A stretch of 64,000 nucleotides of DNA from Brevibacterium yomogidense (GCF_016107685.1 NZ_JABASY010000006.1:186001-250000); one strand, 5' to 3'; positions 8,740 to 16,643 are shown, counted from the stretch's first letter. Notes: generated from the letters alone by a model not told the origin. A program made the numbers and translations.

Positions 8740-9627
8740 TCACTCTGGCAGGTCTCGTTCTGCCAGAGTGCGAGTGATCTCGTCCCACTGGGAGCTCGCG
8801 ATCAGTTGGCGGTGCCGGTGCATGGCGGTCTGCCATGCCCCGAACTCTGTTGGGAGCTCACGCCACTTGATGCCAGTGCGGGTCTTGTAGAGAGCCGCGT
8901 CGACGATCGTGCGTACGTCAGTGCGTGGCCGCCCGCGGCGGGGGCTCTCCTCTGAATGAACGATGTGCTTGATCCAGCTCCATTGCTCATCTGTAAGTCG
9001 TTGATAGTCAGACTGGAGGCCCTCGATGTCGCTGCTGTCGTCACCATCCTTCGCCTGGTCATCGATTCGCACGGCTTTGACCACGCCGCGGATGACAGCA
9101 CATTCGGTGCATTGGACGGTTGGTTCAACGTTGCGAGGGAAGTGCCCGGCCAAGGTCTCGACGTGCTGGCAGGTCAGTTCTACGCGCCAGGTGGCGCTGC
9201 GGTCGACGTGCAATGAGGGTGGGTATAGGGGCTGTCGGAGCTCATCGCGCTGAGCCGGCGAAAGTGGCGGGAACGGACAGCACAGGTGGCAGTGCTCCAC
9301 CCTGTTGTTCTCGAGACGCCAAACACCCATGTTGCATGCCTTGTGTTCTGCTCGGAACTCGGCATTGTCGGCGTCGATCAGCGCGAGGCTCTCTTCATCA
9401 GTACCCAGAGCTGGCTCACCGAGAAGGGCGCGCCCGCACGCGCGGCATGGTTCGCCTGCTGCATAGGCTCCGTACGTCAGCTGGCGGTCGTTGCCTGCCC
9501 GTTCCCTCCGCTTCGCCTCCTCTGCTGGGGCCCACGATTCCGAGAGCAGTGCCGTGCTGCGTGATGTGTGCAGGACGCGGGGGAGAGCTGTCGAGCTCCC
9601 GTCGGGGATCTGCTGCGAATCGGGCAT
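8740..9627 (-). CDS. Cys-rich zinc-binding-like protein fused to IS5-type transposase N-domain (DUF4096)
   Basis: 295 residues from ATG 9627, which has a perfect AAGGAG at the right distance; the frame stays open further upstream but with shadow-like composition. Residues 60-130 carry clustered Cys/His (CRACG, EHKAC, HCHLCC) suggesting one or two zinc sites. The last 90 residues (from LTDEQWSWIKHIV through GRPRTDVRTIVDAALYKTRTGIKWRELP) match the DUF4096 N-terminal domain of IS5-family transposases, but no DDE catalytic domain follows, so it is not a working transposase. It may be a domesticated DNA-binding protein. It is divergent from an XRE regulator. Function unknown. Confidence 0.75.
   Translation of the reverse strand: MPDSQQIPDGSSTALPRVLHTSRSTALLSESWAPAEEAKRRERAGNDRQLTYGAYAAGEPCRACGRALLGEPALGTDEESLALIDADNAEFRAEHKACNMGVWRLENNRVEHCHLCCPFPPLSPAQRDELRQPLYPPSLHVDRSATWRVELTCQHVETLAGHFPRNVEPTVQCTECAVIRGVVKAVRIDDQAKDGDDSSDIEGLQSDYQRLTDEQWSWIKHIVHSEESPRRGRPRTDVRTIVDAALYKTRTGIKWRELPTEFGAWQTAMHRHRQLIASSQWDEITRTLAERDLPE
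8741..8770 (-). terminator. Hairpin overlapping the 3' end of the DUF4096-protein gene
   Basis: Arms CACTCTGGCAG (8741-8751) and CTGCCAGAGTG (8760-8770) pair perfectly over 11 bp with an 8-base loop. The structure includes the stop codon of the minus-strand gene. No T-run follows. It may act as a terminator or stabilise the transcript end. Confidence 0.5.
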
Positions 9628-9707
9628 CGTCACGCTCTCCTTCGAGGTCTGATGCGGCCGCAGTGCGAGTCGTGCGCGACCCACCTCGACAGCAACTGGA
9701 AGCGATA

Positions 9708-9720
9708 ACTTCCTGGAAGT
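9708..9720. promoter_or_regulatory. Palindrome abutting the XRE start codon
   Basis: ACTTCC-T-GGAAGT is a perfect 13-base palindrome one base before the ATG at 9722. A second GGAAG...CTTCC pair overlaps it on the left. Its place in the divergent intergenic region makes it a good operator candidate for the XRE protein. Confidence 0.5.
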
Positions 9721-9721
9721 C

Positions 9722-9964
9722 ATGACTACCAAACCTGAGGCTGGATGTGTGACAGAACCGCTGAAAAAGGTGCTTGGAGCGCAGGTGCGCGACCTGCGTC
9801 TTGCGCGCCACCTGTCGCAGGAAGGTCTTGCCGAAGAACTCGAAGTGTCGACTCGGTACCTTGTCGGCATCGAGCGTGGCGAGCGCAACCTCACCCTGGA
9901 CTCCGTCGATGCCCTGGCGGAGCAACTCGGCGTTGAGGCCCATGAATTGGTCGTCCCTCGGTGA
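9722..9964 (+). CDS. XRE/Cro-family helix-turn-helix regulator
   Basis: 80 residues, essentially one HTH_3 domain: VRDLRLARHLSQEGLAEELEVSTRYLVGIERGERNLTLDSVDALAEQL. The start at ATG 9722 has no Shine-Dalgarno, so the transcript may be leaderless; GTG 9749 is an alternative. It is divergent from the DUF4096-type gene (94 bp between starts) and probably controls that promoter and its own through the palindrome at 9708-9720. In defence islands such small regulators often keep the cargo silent; that role here is inference. Confidence 0.85.
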   Translation: MTTKPEAGCVTEPLKKVLGAQVRDLRLARHLSQEGLAEELEVSTRYLVGIERGERNLTLDSVDALAEQLGVEAHELVVPR

Positions 9965-10226
9965 CGTTCGGCGCTCGAGTCACTCTTGCGCGGCGAACTG
10001 GATGGGCATCATGGATGCCTGGCTAAGCAGACACGACTTCGGGCGAGATGAAAGAATGTCAGTAATGCCGTCTACTTTCAGTGTTGGTTAGGCGGCATCA
10101 CCAGTACCAGCTTCGTCGCCGCGCCGCTCGGCTCCGCCGTGTCAGTGCCAGCGTCGCTGGTGGCTGTCGTTGCGGAGCATGGGCGGGCGCTACTGCGCCT
10201 GCGGTGTGGCGTGGGATCATGGACCC

Positions 10227-10412
10227 ATGGCTACTGATGACATCGAGCGCGCGCCGAAGGTCATCCGCTGTGAGCACTGGTCTGAGGAGCTTGGTCGCTT
10301 CGGCGGCTGGCACCACCACGAGGGTCCTCACGCGTGCGACTGGGGGAACCACGATGGCGCGTGTCCGTACTGGGTCAGCGTTGGCGGAAGGCCGAACCTT
10401 GAATCTCAGTAG
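10227..10412 (+). CDS. Small His/Cys-rich hypothetical protein
   Basis: 61 residues from ATG 10227. Unusually rich in His, Trp and Cys (GWHHHEGPHACDWGNHDGACPYW), which suggests a metal site. No family recognised and the ribosome site is weak, so it may not be expressed. It lies inside the island between the XRE gene and the DUF6119-like gene, with no close operon partner. Confidence 0.4.
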   Translation: MATDDIERAPKVIRCEHWSEELGRFGGWHHHEGPHACDWGNHDGACPYWVSVGGRPNLESQ

Positions 10413-10582
10413 AGGGAGTCGTGCAGCCATGGCAAGCGGTCCAGTGTCGTCTGCTGGCTCTCCTCGCGACTCCCATTAACCATGTCGTAGCCGCGAGCCT
10501 TGCCCGAGACCTTGAATCGGCGTGGCTCGCCGTTGATTCGTTAGCTTGTCCGACCGTCCAACTTCTGGGCAGGCATCCGCCG

Positions 10583-12220
10583 TTATTGCTCCAAAGCCGG
10601 AGGCGGGGGCGCGATCGTAGCTACGCGAACCTTCACATCAAGGTAGCGAAGCGCGTCGTACTGCTTGACCAGGTTCACCTTCGTGAAGGTAAACAGGGTG
10701 TCGACCGTGATCGGATCCTCCTTGCCAATTGCGAGGACCACTTCCCTGAGCTCGGCCTTGTCGACCACTCCCTTGCTCTCCTCAGCAATGCGTTTCGTCC
10801 ATGCATTGCGTGCACTCTCATCTCGTGCGAGGGCGTCAGTAGACACAAGTCCTTGCGCGAGAAGGTGGCTGAGGTCAGCCGACTGCCGCCCGCGCTTCAC
10901 ATGGATCAGGGTGCCCGGAGCGACGAACACGTCGCAGGGTTCGATCCCGCCACGCGAATGAAGCGGAGTTGTGATCAGCTTCCTGTCCAAGCAGTACCCC
11001 GACAGGGCCTCGGCGGCGTGCTTGTTGTAGGCATCCTCGTACTCCTCACCCCACGGAGGCATGGTTACTGAGGCAGGCTCAGACAGAATCTCACGAACGC
11101 GGTCGTCGATTCGGGCAAGGTACTGGTCATCCATCCGGTACCAGTTTCCATCGTGCAGACAGAATCGTTGGCCGTCTTCCTCGACCTCGAATGCGAGCCA
11201 CCGCCGCAGTGGCACAGGCGTGGAAACAAGCGTATGGACCTGGGGATCTGCCTCGCTGTGCAGCTCGATCTTCACGGATTTCAGACGGTCGAGGATCGCC
11301 TCTCTTGGTGTATCCGCGAGCCACTCGATCACGTCGCTCGTGTCGGGCGCTTGGTCAAAGACCCGCCGTTTGCGATCCCCCAAGCCGGTGACTTTGACGC
11401 TCATCATCGGGCCGTAGGCATCAAGACGCTCGTGCGGCCAGGACACCCCGAGGCGCTTGCCCGCATCTGACTTCAAGGCGTCAACGAGCTTCTCGTCGAG
11501 CGCAGGTACTCGGCTGTCCTTGGCCTTGAGCGCGACGAGTTGCTCAAGGCTCTCCAAGCCTGTTCGGACGGGCTGACGCAACAGATCATCGAGAACCTTG
11601 AGGTCTGCGAGCAAAGGTCCTGCTGACTTTGCGAGTGGTGCTTTCAGAGAGTCCGCCGCGCTCAGCTGCACGACCTTGTCTCCAACACTGAGGTCACTGA
11701 TCCGCGCCTTCGCCTCAATCCTGCTGACGACCTCGCCGTAGCCGTCTACTCCGAGATCACGAATCGTGCTTCCGTTCGGCATCGAACTCCGATCCACACG
11801 AGCTCTGTGGTCCAAGATGGTCTTCGTCAGCGACTTGATTTCCGAGGGAAGCGCAGACCGCGCAACGATGCGCGAGCCGAAGCCGAAGTCAATCTGCTCC
11901 GAATCCAAGAAGTGGAACCCGGTGCCCCAGGTGATGGCCCAGATTACGTCTCCAGTGTCCTGGAGCAATAGGGCAGCGCCGGGGGAGCGGTTCTTGAGGT
12001 CAACGGTTTGGCCGGTGAGGAGCTTCAGATCCGCCGACCACTTGGCCTTGGTCGTGATGGAGCCGGAAACAAGGCGCGCGGGTCGATCTTCTACCTGGAG
12101 GTCGGTGACGTTGAAGTTGTCATCTGTCTCTCGCCGAGACTCGGTCAGCGCTGTCTCAAACGTGCTTCCGTCAAGCATCCTGTAGAGCGTTGTCCGCTTC
12201 GTCGCAACAATCTGCACCAT
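10583..12220 (-). CDS. TIGR04141/DUF6119-like sporadically distributed protein
   Basis: 545 residues from ATG 12220; the 53 codons upstream in frame look non-coding. The N-terminus (TLYRMLDGSTFETALTE), the internal DVIWAITWGTGFHFL and FGSRIVARSALP, and the C-terminal DVFVAPGTLIHVKRGRQSADLSHLLAQGLVS are the pattern I associate with the family named TIGR04141 (DUF6119), which occurs patchily in bacteria and tends to sit in accessory or defence regions. Its biochemical function is not known to me. It is a lone gene on the minus strand within the island, and its codon use is less GC-rich than in flanking genes. Family call is from memory, not a search. Confidence 0.65.
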   Translation of the reverse strand: MVQIVATKRTTLYRMLDGSTFETALTESRRETDDNFNVTDLQVEDRPARLVSGSITTKAKWSADLKLLTGQTVDLKNRSPGAALLLQDTGDVIWAITWGTGFHFLDSEQIDFGFGSRIVARSALPSEIKSLTKTILDHRARVDRSSMPNGSTIRDLGVDGYGEVVSRIEAKARISDLSVGDKVVQLSAADSLKAPLAKSAGPLLADLKVLDDLLRQPVRTGLESLEQLVALKAKDSRVPALDEKLVDALKSDAGKRLGVSWPHERLDAYGPMMSVKVTGLGDRKRRVFDQAPDTSDVIEWLADTPREAILDRLKSVKIELHSEADPQVHTLVSTPVPLRRWLAFEVEEDGQRFCLHDGNWYRMDDQYLARIDDRVREILSEPASVTMPPWGEEYEDAYNKHAAEALSGYCLDRKLITTPLHSRGGIEPCDVFVAPGTLIHVKRGRQSADLSHLLAQGLVSTDALARDESARNAWTKRIAEESKGVVDKAELREVVLAIGKEDPITVDTLFTFTKVNLVKQYDALRYLDVKVRVATIAPPPPALEQ

Positions 12221-12603
12221 AGCTCTTGGTAGCACGGGTTGTGTTGCCGTAGGTGCTGGCCGCGCGAGTCGAGACCCATAAGTTATTCGTCGGTCATGGA
12301 GGATTGCCGAGCAGTCCCGAGCGTTATGCGACTCTGGCTGCTCTTGGCGCTGTGTCAGTGAGACGCCTGACGCGCGCACTTGGCCAAAGGACCCAGGGGA
12401 GCGGCGCGAGCTCCCCGGCCCGTCCGATCCAGCGTCTATCAGTCCTCAGGATGACCTCGACGAGCCCCGGATGCTAATCTGGTCTCTGGTGCTCCAACTG
12501 GCGCAGGTCTCCCTCTGCGTAGTTGCTCCTCGCACTAAAGACCCAGGTCAGACTGCATTTGTTAGCCAGGGAACAGCCTTAGCACCAAAGGTTCCGAAAG
12601 CAT

Positions 12604-12623
12604 CGGAACTCGGTCGAGTTCCG
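12604..12623. promoter_or_regulatory. 20-base palindrome at the right island border
   Basis: CGGAACTCG-GT-CGAGTTCCG has perfect 9-base arms. Its right arm overlaps the start of the duplicated ychF tail and it is 47 bp upstream of higB. It could be a recombinase core-site dyad or a HigA operator; the sequence alone does not decide. Confidence 0.4.
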
Positions 12624-12636
12624 GTTTAACGTCTAG
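12612..12636 (+). other. Putative attR: second copy of the ychF 3' end
   Basis: Encodes Val-Glu-Phe-Arg-Phe-Asn-Val-TAG with GC-rich codons (GTC GAG TTC CGG TTT AAC GTC). No reading frame runs into it, so it is not part of a gene. It is the natural partner of 6089-6113 and marks the right edge of the island. The GC-rich codons suggest that this copy is the original chromosomal end of ychF. Confidence 0.75.
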
Positions 12637-12669
12637 CGTTATTGACGGTCCGCGTTATATGCTGGCCTG

Positions 12670-12951
12670 GTGATCAGATCGTTTGGCAGCAAGGACACCG
12701 AACGGCTGTGGCGTCGTGAACGCGTGCGCTCGATCGATCCGAGGATCCATCGGGTGGCGCTGCGCAAGCTTCGTCAGGTGGGGTCCGCGGGGTTGCTCGA
12801 TGACCTCCGCGTCCCACCCGGTAACCGGCTCGAGGCGCTGAAGGGCGATCGGGCCGGGCAGCACAGCATCAGGATCAACGACCAGTGGCGGATCTGCTTC
12901 GTGTGGACCGACGCAGGACCGGAGGAGGTGGAGATCGTTGACTACCATTGA
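12670..12951 (+). CDS. higB: HigB/RelE-type toxin (mRNA endonuclease)
   Basis: 93 residues starting at GTG 12670. The sequence MIRSFGSKDTERLWRRE, HRVALRKLRQVGSAGLLDDL, PPGNRLEALKGDRAGQHSIRIN and WRICFVWTDAG is the classic host-inhibition-of-growth HigB pattern. HigB toxins cleave mRNA on the ribosome. The toxin gene precedes the antitoxin and overlaps it by 14 bases, the usual hig order. It starts 33 bp after the attR-like site, just outside the island. Confidence 0.92.
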   Translation: MIRSFGSKDTERLWRRERVRSIDPRIHRVALRKLRQVGSAGLLDDLRVPPGNRLEALKGDRAGQHSIRINDQWRICFVWTDAGPEEVEIVDYH

Positions 12952-13240
12952 CAAGATCGATCCGATCCACCCCGGAGAGGTCCTCATGGAGGACTTCATC
13001 GAGGGGTTCGGCATCACGCAGAACAAGCTCGCCGTGTCGATCGGCGTCCCGCCGCGCCGGATCAACGAGATCGTGCACGGCAAGCGGGGGATCACGGCGG
13101 ACACCGCCCTGCGCCTCGCGAAGTACTTCGGCACCTCGGCGGAGTTCTGGATCAATCTGCAGAGCCACTATGAGCTCGACCGCGCGGAGGATCTAGCGGG
13201 GGAGCAGATCGCCTCGATCACGCCGCTGAACGTCGCATGA
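12938..13240 (+). CDS. higA: HigA-type antitoxin (XRE family)
   Basis: 100 residues starting at TTG 12938, preceded by GGAGGAGGTGGAG inside higB. IHPGEVLMEDFIEGFGITQNKLAVSIGVPPRRINEIVHGKRGITADTALRLAKYFGTSAEFWINLQ is the HigA helix-turn-helix. It neutralises HigB and represses the operon. Its stop overlaps the ATG of the following kinase gene (ATGA), so three genes are translationally coupled. Confidence 0.93.
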   Translation: MTTIDKIDPIHPGEVLMEDFIEGFGITQNKLAVSIGVPPRRINEIVHGKRGITADTALRLAKYFGTSAEFWINLQSHYELDRAEDLAGEQIASITPLNVA

Positions 13241-13782
13241 CCTCTGGGGTGACCGGCTCGGAGAGTTCTCGTCTGATCATCATCCGCGGGAACTCGGGCA
13301 GTGGGAAGTCGCATTTGGCGCAGGCGATCCGAGTTGCGCGACCGCGCGGCGTGGCGATCATCGGCCATGATGTGCTTCGGCGAGAGATCCTCCATGTTCG
13401 CGACCATCCGGGCGCGTTGAGCGTGCCGTACATCGATCTGTCGGCGCGGTTCGCGCTCGACAACGGCCTCGACGTCGTGATCGAAGGCATCCTGCATTCC
13501 GAGAGCTATGGCGAGATGCTCGCTCAGCTGCGAAAAGATCATGCTGGTCTGACTCGCTGCTACTGCTATGAACTCGACCTTGACGAGACGCTCGAACGGC
13601 ATCGAACGAAGGCATTGGCCGCGGAGGTGTCGGAGGCCGATGTCGCGTCCTGGTACCGCAGTGCAGACCGGGTCGCTGCCCTGGATGAGTCAGTATTCGA
13701 TGCCACGGTGAGCGCCGCCGACGCTCTGCAGCAGGTCCTCGCGGACGTGGGGTGGAGCAAGGCGCTCGATATCGGTTCATGA
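13237..13782 (+). CDS. P-loop kinase (zeta-toxin/AAA-like) coupled to higBA
   Basis: 181 residues. Walker A GNSGSGKS at residues 18-25; then GHDVLRREIL, a conserved hydrophobic stretch DNGLDVVIEGILHSESYGEML and LDETLERHRTK, the pattern of small actinobacterial P-loop kinases related to zeta toxins and chloramphenicol phosphotransferases. The substrate is unknown. The start overlaps the higA stop, so it is expressed with the toxin-antitoxin pair. It could be a passenger enzyme or a modifier of the HigBA module; no sequence feature decides. Confidence 0.75.
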   Translation: MTSGVTGSESSRLIIIRGNSGSGKSHLAQAIRVARPRGVAIIGHDVLRREILHVRDHPGALSVPYIDLSARFALDNGLDVVIEGILHSESYGEMLAQLRKDHAGLTRCYCYELDLDETLERHRTKALAAEVSEADVASWYRSADRVAALDESVFDATVSAADALQQVLADVGWSKALDIGS

Positions 13783-13887
13783 ATGACACTTGTGATGCTG
13801 GCCGACGGCAGACCGAAAGGTCCTGAAGCGCATCAAAACGCTCTTGTCGAGCTTCCGGGCCGCATTGCCGTCGACGTTATAAGGCGT

Positions 13888-14610
13888 TTACGACTGAAGG
13901 TAGAGGTGTGCCTCCACTTGCTCGTCGTCGACCGTGATGAAGTGTGACTCGAGTCCAGCTCTGGCGGCCAGCTGCTGGAACTCGTGGGGGTCGTACCAGT
14001 GGATGATCCACTCGCGGTCCGTGACAATCGACTCCGCGTCGGTGATGAGTTCAAAGCGAATGGTCGTCGTGCGGGTGCGACTGGCTGTGTCGTAGTCCTC
14101 CTGGATCACGGTGGAGCGTGCGATCGCCTCCCCGGCTCGGGCTGATTGCATCACGCCGATCTGACGCGTGGGCGTTGGCGGCGGAATCCACAGTGGCACG
14201 AGAGCGGCCCCTTCGGATTCCAAGTGATCTGCAATGGCGCGCAGGGCTCGGAGTGCTGTGGCGTCATCGGGAAGCAGGTTGAAGGTCGGCCCGGCCAGGT
14301 AGATGCTGGCGAATCTCCGATCCAGCTTCAGCTCCTCCATCCGTTGATGGTGGACAGCGGCGTCGGCCCCCTCTGCGGCGAGGCGCTCACGTCCGCGTCT
14401 CACCATGTCTGCAGACGAGTCCACTCCCTCGAGGTCCAGGCCCATAGCCGCCAGCTCATAGAACGGGCCATCGTCCCCGCACCCCAGTTCGAGCGCGGGG
14501 CTGCCGTGTCCCTGGATGAACGTGCGGTAGCGTTCGGCGCTGAAGTGGGTGCTCCGCAAGACGTTGAAGACCGTCGGGACTATTCCAGTGTAGAACTCCG
14601 CTGGATCCAT
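13888..14610 (-). CDS. Class I SAM-dependent methyltransferase
   Basis: 240 residues. Motif I LELGCGDDG at 40-48, acidic motif II near GVDSS (about residue 61), and a post-motif LAGPTFNLLPDD. A C-terminal IIHWYDPHEFQQLAARAG is typical of small-molecule methyltransferases of this fold. Substrate not recognisable. It stands alone, facing the end of the kinase gene. Confidence 0.8.
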   Translation of the reverse strand: MDPAEFYTGIVPTVFNVLRSTHFSAERYRTFIQGHGSPALELGCGDDGPFYELAAMGLDLEGVDSSADMVRRGRERLAAEGADAAVHHQRMEELKLDRRFASIYLAGPTFNLLPDDATALRALRAIADHLESEGAALVPLWIPPPTPTRQIGVMQSARAGEAIARSTVIQEDYDTASRTRTTTIRFELITDAESIVTDREWIIHWYDPHEFQQLAARAGLESHFITVDDEQVEAHLYLQS

Positions 14611-14733
14611 CGCCTCATGGTATTAGCTGCACTTTTGTCGACAAGGTCGTTTATCGACTGGGATCCCAGATTCCGTTCAGCCCTCGCAACGGCACTCGCC
14701 GTCCCCGCAGGATTGGTCTGACTGCGAGGCGGA

Positions 14734-14765
14734 GCGCTCCCGCGGTTTCGAAGGCCCGGGAGCGC
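14734..14765 (-). terminator. GC-rich terminator hairpin after the OYE-reductase operon
   Basis: GCGCTCCCG (14734-14742) pairs with CGGGAGCGC (14757-14765). It lies 34 bp past the stop of the reductase gene in the direction of transcription. Confidence 0.65.
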
Positions 14766-14798
14766 GAAGCTTCTCCAGGGACTGAACCTCCGGGTGGT

Positions 14799-15482
14799 CT
14801 AACGGGCCAACGCCATGCGGATCGGCGTGCTGCCGCGGCCGTACTCGATGGTCTTGCGAACCGTCGACGCAATGTCCAGAGCGTCGACGATCGTCTGAGC
14901 GACGTCGCTGCGGGAGATGTTGCGCTCACCGTTCGGCCCCGGCCCCCGACGGTCGCCGCCGAACTCTTCGATCGGCCCCAACCCGATGGTGCCTACGGGC
15001 TCGTCGTCGGTGAGGAAGCCGGGACCGAGGACCGTCCACTCGAGGCCTGAGCTCCGCAGGTGGGCATCCGCCTCGGTCTTCGCCTGGACGTAGGGGTAGA
15101 AGCCGTGGTCCTGGGGAAACCCGTGGTCGGGGGACGAACCCTGGTACGACACCATGATGTATCGCGTGACACTCGCGCGTTCCGCCGCGTCCATCGAGCG
15201 GATCGCGGCGTCGCGATCGACGGCGAAGGTGAACTCACGTCCGGCCCCGCCCGCACCGGCGGACCACACGACCGCGTCATGTTCGCTGATGACTTCGGCC
15301 AGTTGGGCAGTCGTCGCCTCCTGCAGGTCCAGCACCAGCGGCGCTGCGCCGGTCGCTTCGATCGCGGCAACCTGATCCGCGGAGCGGATCGTAGCTGTCA
15401 CCGCATACCCCGAGTCGACGAGCTTTCGGTTGGTGAGCAGGGCGACTTTGCCGTGGCCGCCGAAAACGATGATCTTGTGCAT
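14799..15482 (-). CDS. NAD(P)H-binding (NmrA/atypical SDR) oxidoreductase
   Basis: 227 residues from ATG 15482, preceded by CAAGAAAG. The N-terminal dinucleotide-binding loop is IIVFGGHGKVALL (residues 3-15), and the strand pattern with VWSAGAGG and a C-terminal DVAQTIVDALD fits the YwnB/NmrA-like atypical short-chain dehydrogenases. It follows the old yellow enzyme gene by about 30 bp on the same strand and is probably co-transcribed. Substrate unknown; together the pair suggests handling of reactive electrophiles. Confidence 0.85.
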   Translation of the reverse strand: MHKIIVFGGHGKVALLTNRKLVDSGYAVTATIRSADQVAAIEATGAAPLVLDLQEATTAQLAEVISEHDAVVWSAGAGGAGREFTFAVDRDAAIRSMDAAERASVTRYIMVSYQGSSPDHGFPQDHGFYPYVQAKTEADAHLRSSGLEWTVLGPGFLTDDEPVGTIGLGPIEEFGGDRRGPGPNGERNISRSDVAQTIVDALDIASTVRKTIEYGRGSTPIRMALAR

Positions 15483-15512
15483 GAAGTCCAACTTTCTTGA
15501 GGCCTGAGGGAA

Positions 15513-16622
15513 TCAGAGCGCGTACGCGTACTGGTCGATGAATCGGGGACTGGTGCCCAGTTCCAGAGCAGCGTCGTTCGCCCAGGAGGGGTTGCGCAGC
15601 AGTGGACGCCCGAGGAAGATCGCATCGGCCTTCTCATGAGCGATGAGTCCATTCGCCTGCTCGGGAGTGCTGATGCGACCCACTGCCGCGGTGAGAACGC
15701 CGCTCTCGGCCCGGACCGCGGCCGCATTGCGGGTCTGGTAGTCCTCGGCATGTGGGATCGGGACGACGTCGATACCGCCTGAGGAGCAATCGATGAGGTC
15801 GACTCCCCGTTGCGCCGCCCGCCTGGCGAGTTCCACTGTCTGGGGGAGTGTCCAGGCTTCGCGGAAGTCGCCGACGTTCTCCTCGACCCAGTCGGTGGTC
15901 GAGACGCGCAGGAAGACCGGTTTATCGACGGGCCACACCGCGCGGACCGCGTCGATCACCTCGAGTACGATGCGGGCGCGGTTTTCCGGTGATCCCCCGT
16001 ACTCGTCAGTCCGCTCGTTCGCGATGGGGGAGAGGAAGGAATGCAACAGGTAGCCGTGAGCTGCGTGGATCTCAATGACGTCGAACCCGGCGGCTTCCGC
16101 TCGCTTGGTCGCTTCCGCGAAAGCCTGGACGACCTCTGCGATTTCAGTGCGCGTGAGCTCATGCGGGACTGGGGACCCGGGGAACGCCGTTGCTGACGGG
16201 GACACAGGCAACCAGCTGTAGTCCTCTTCGCCTTCCGGGCTTTCTGCGTCTGCGGAGCCGAAGCGGGCCCAGGGCCGATGGCCGGATGCTTTGCGGCCCG
16301 CGTGCGCGAGCTGGATTCCCGGGACCGCGCCCCCGTCCCGAATGCCCTGCGCGATCCGGGCGAAGCCGCCGATCTGACCGTCCGCCCAGATGCCGAGGTC
16401 ATAGGGGGAGATACGGCCTTCGGGGGTGATGCCGGTCGCCTCCACCATCACCAAGCCGAGGCCGCCGGCTGCCCGCGCCGTGTAGTGGGCGTAATGAAAG
16501 TCGTTCGGCTTGCCGGCCTCGCCGGACTGCGGGTCCGCTGTGTACGTGCACATCGGCGACATCCAGACACGATTGGGAATCTCCACCCCACGGATCTGGA
16601 TCGGGTCGAACAGGGTTGTCAC
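15513..16622 (-). CDS. Old yellow enzyme family NADH:flavin oxidoreductase (YqjM type)
   Basis: 369 residues. FMN-binding TIM barrel with the YqjM-class features: Cys25 in SPMCTY, His186 and His189 in EIHAAHGY with Tyr191, NERTDEYGGSPENRARI, and the C-terminal FLGRPLLRNPSWAND. These enzymes reduce activated C=C bonds such as enones, quinones or maleimides with NADPH and are often induced by electrophile stress. First gene of a two-gene operon that diverges from an ArsR-type regulator across a shared operator region. Confidence 0.93.
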   Translation of the reverse strand: MTTLFDPIQIRGVEIPNRVWMSPMCTYTADPQSGEAGKPNDFHYAHYTARAAGGLGLVMVEATGITPEGRISPYDLGIWADGQIGGFARIAQGIRDGGAVPGIQLAHAGRKASGHRPWARFGSADAESPEGEEDYSWLPVSPSATAFPGSPVPHELTRTEIAEVVQAFAEATKRAEAAGFDVIEIHAAHGYLLHSFLSPIANERTDEYGGSPENRARIVLEVIDAVRAVWPVDKPVFLRVSTTDWVEENVGDFREAWTLPQTVELARRAAQRGVDLIDCSSGGIDVVPIPHAEDYQTRNAAAVRAESGVLTAAVGRISTPEQANGLIAHEKADAIFLGRPLLRNPSWANDAALELGTSPRFIDQYAYAL

Positions 16623-16643
16623 AGTCGGATCTCCACTCGCTAC

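Larger units (their letters stand above)
12221..12669. other. Right island segment without a gene, ending at the attR-like site
   Basis: About 450 bp. No frame here has a plausible start and product. It presumably holds the promoter of the DUF6119-like gene at its left end and the higBA promoter at its right end. The attR-like copy of the ychF tail is at 12612-12636. The sequence just before higB contains TTGACG (about 12642) and TTATAT (about 12654), too close together to form one promoter. Confidence 0.5.

Noticed and set aside
8740-9627. Functional IS5 transposase
   Set aside because: Only the N-terminal DUF4096 domain is present. No DDE domain, terminal inverted repeats or target duplication were found.
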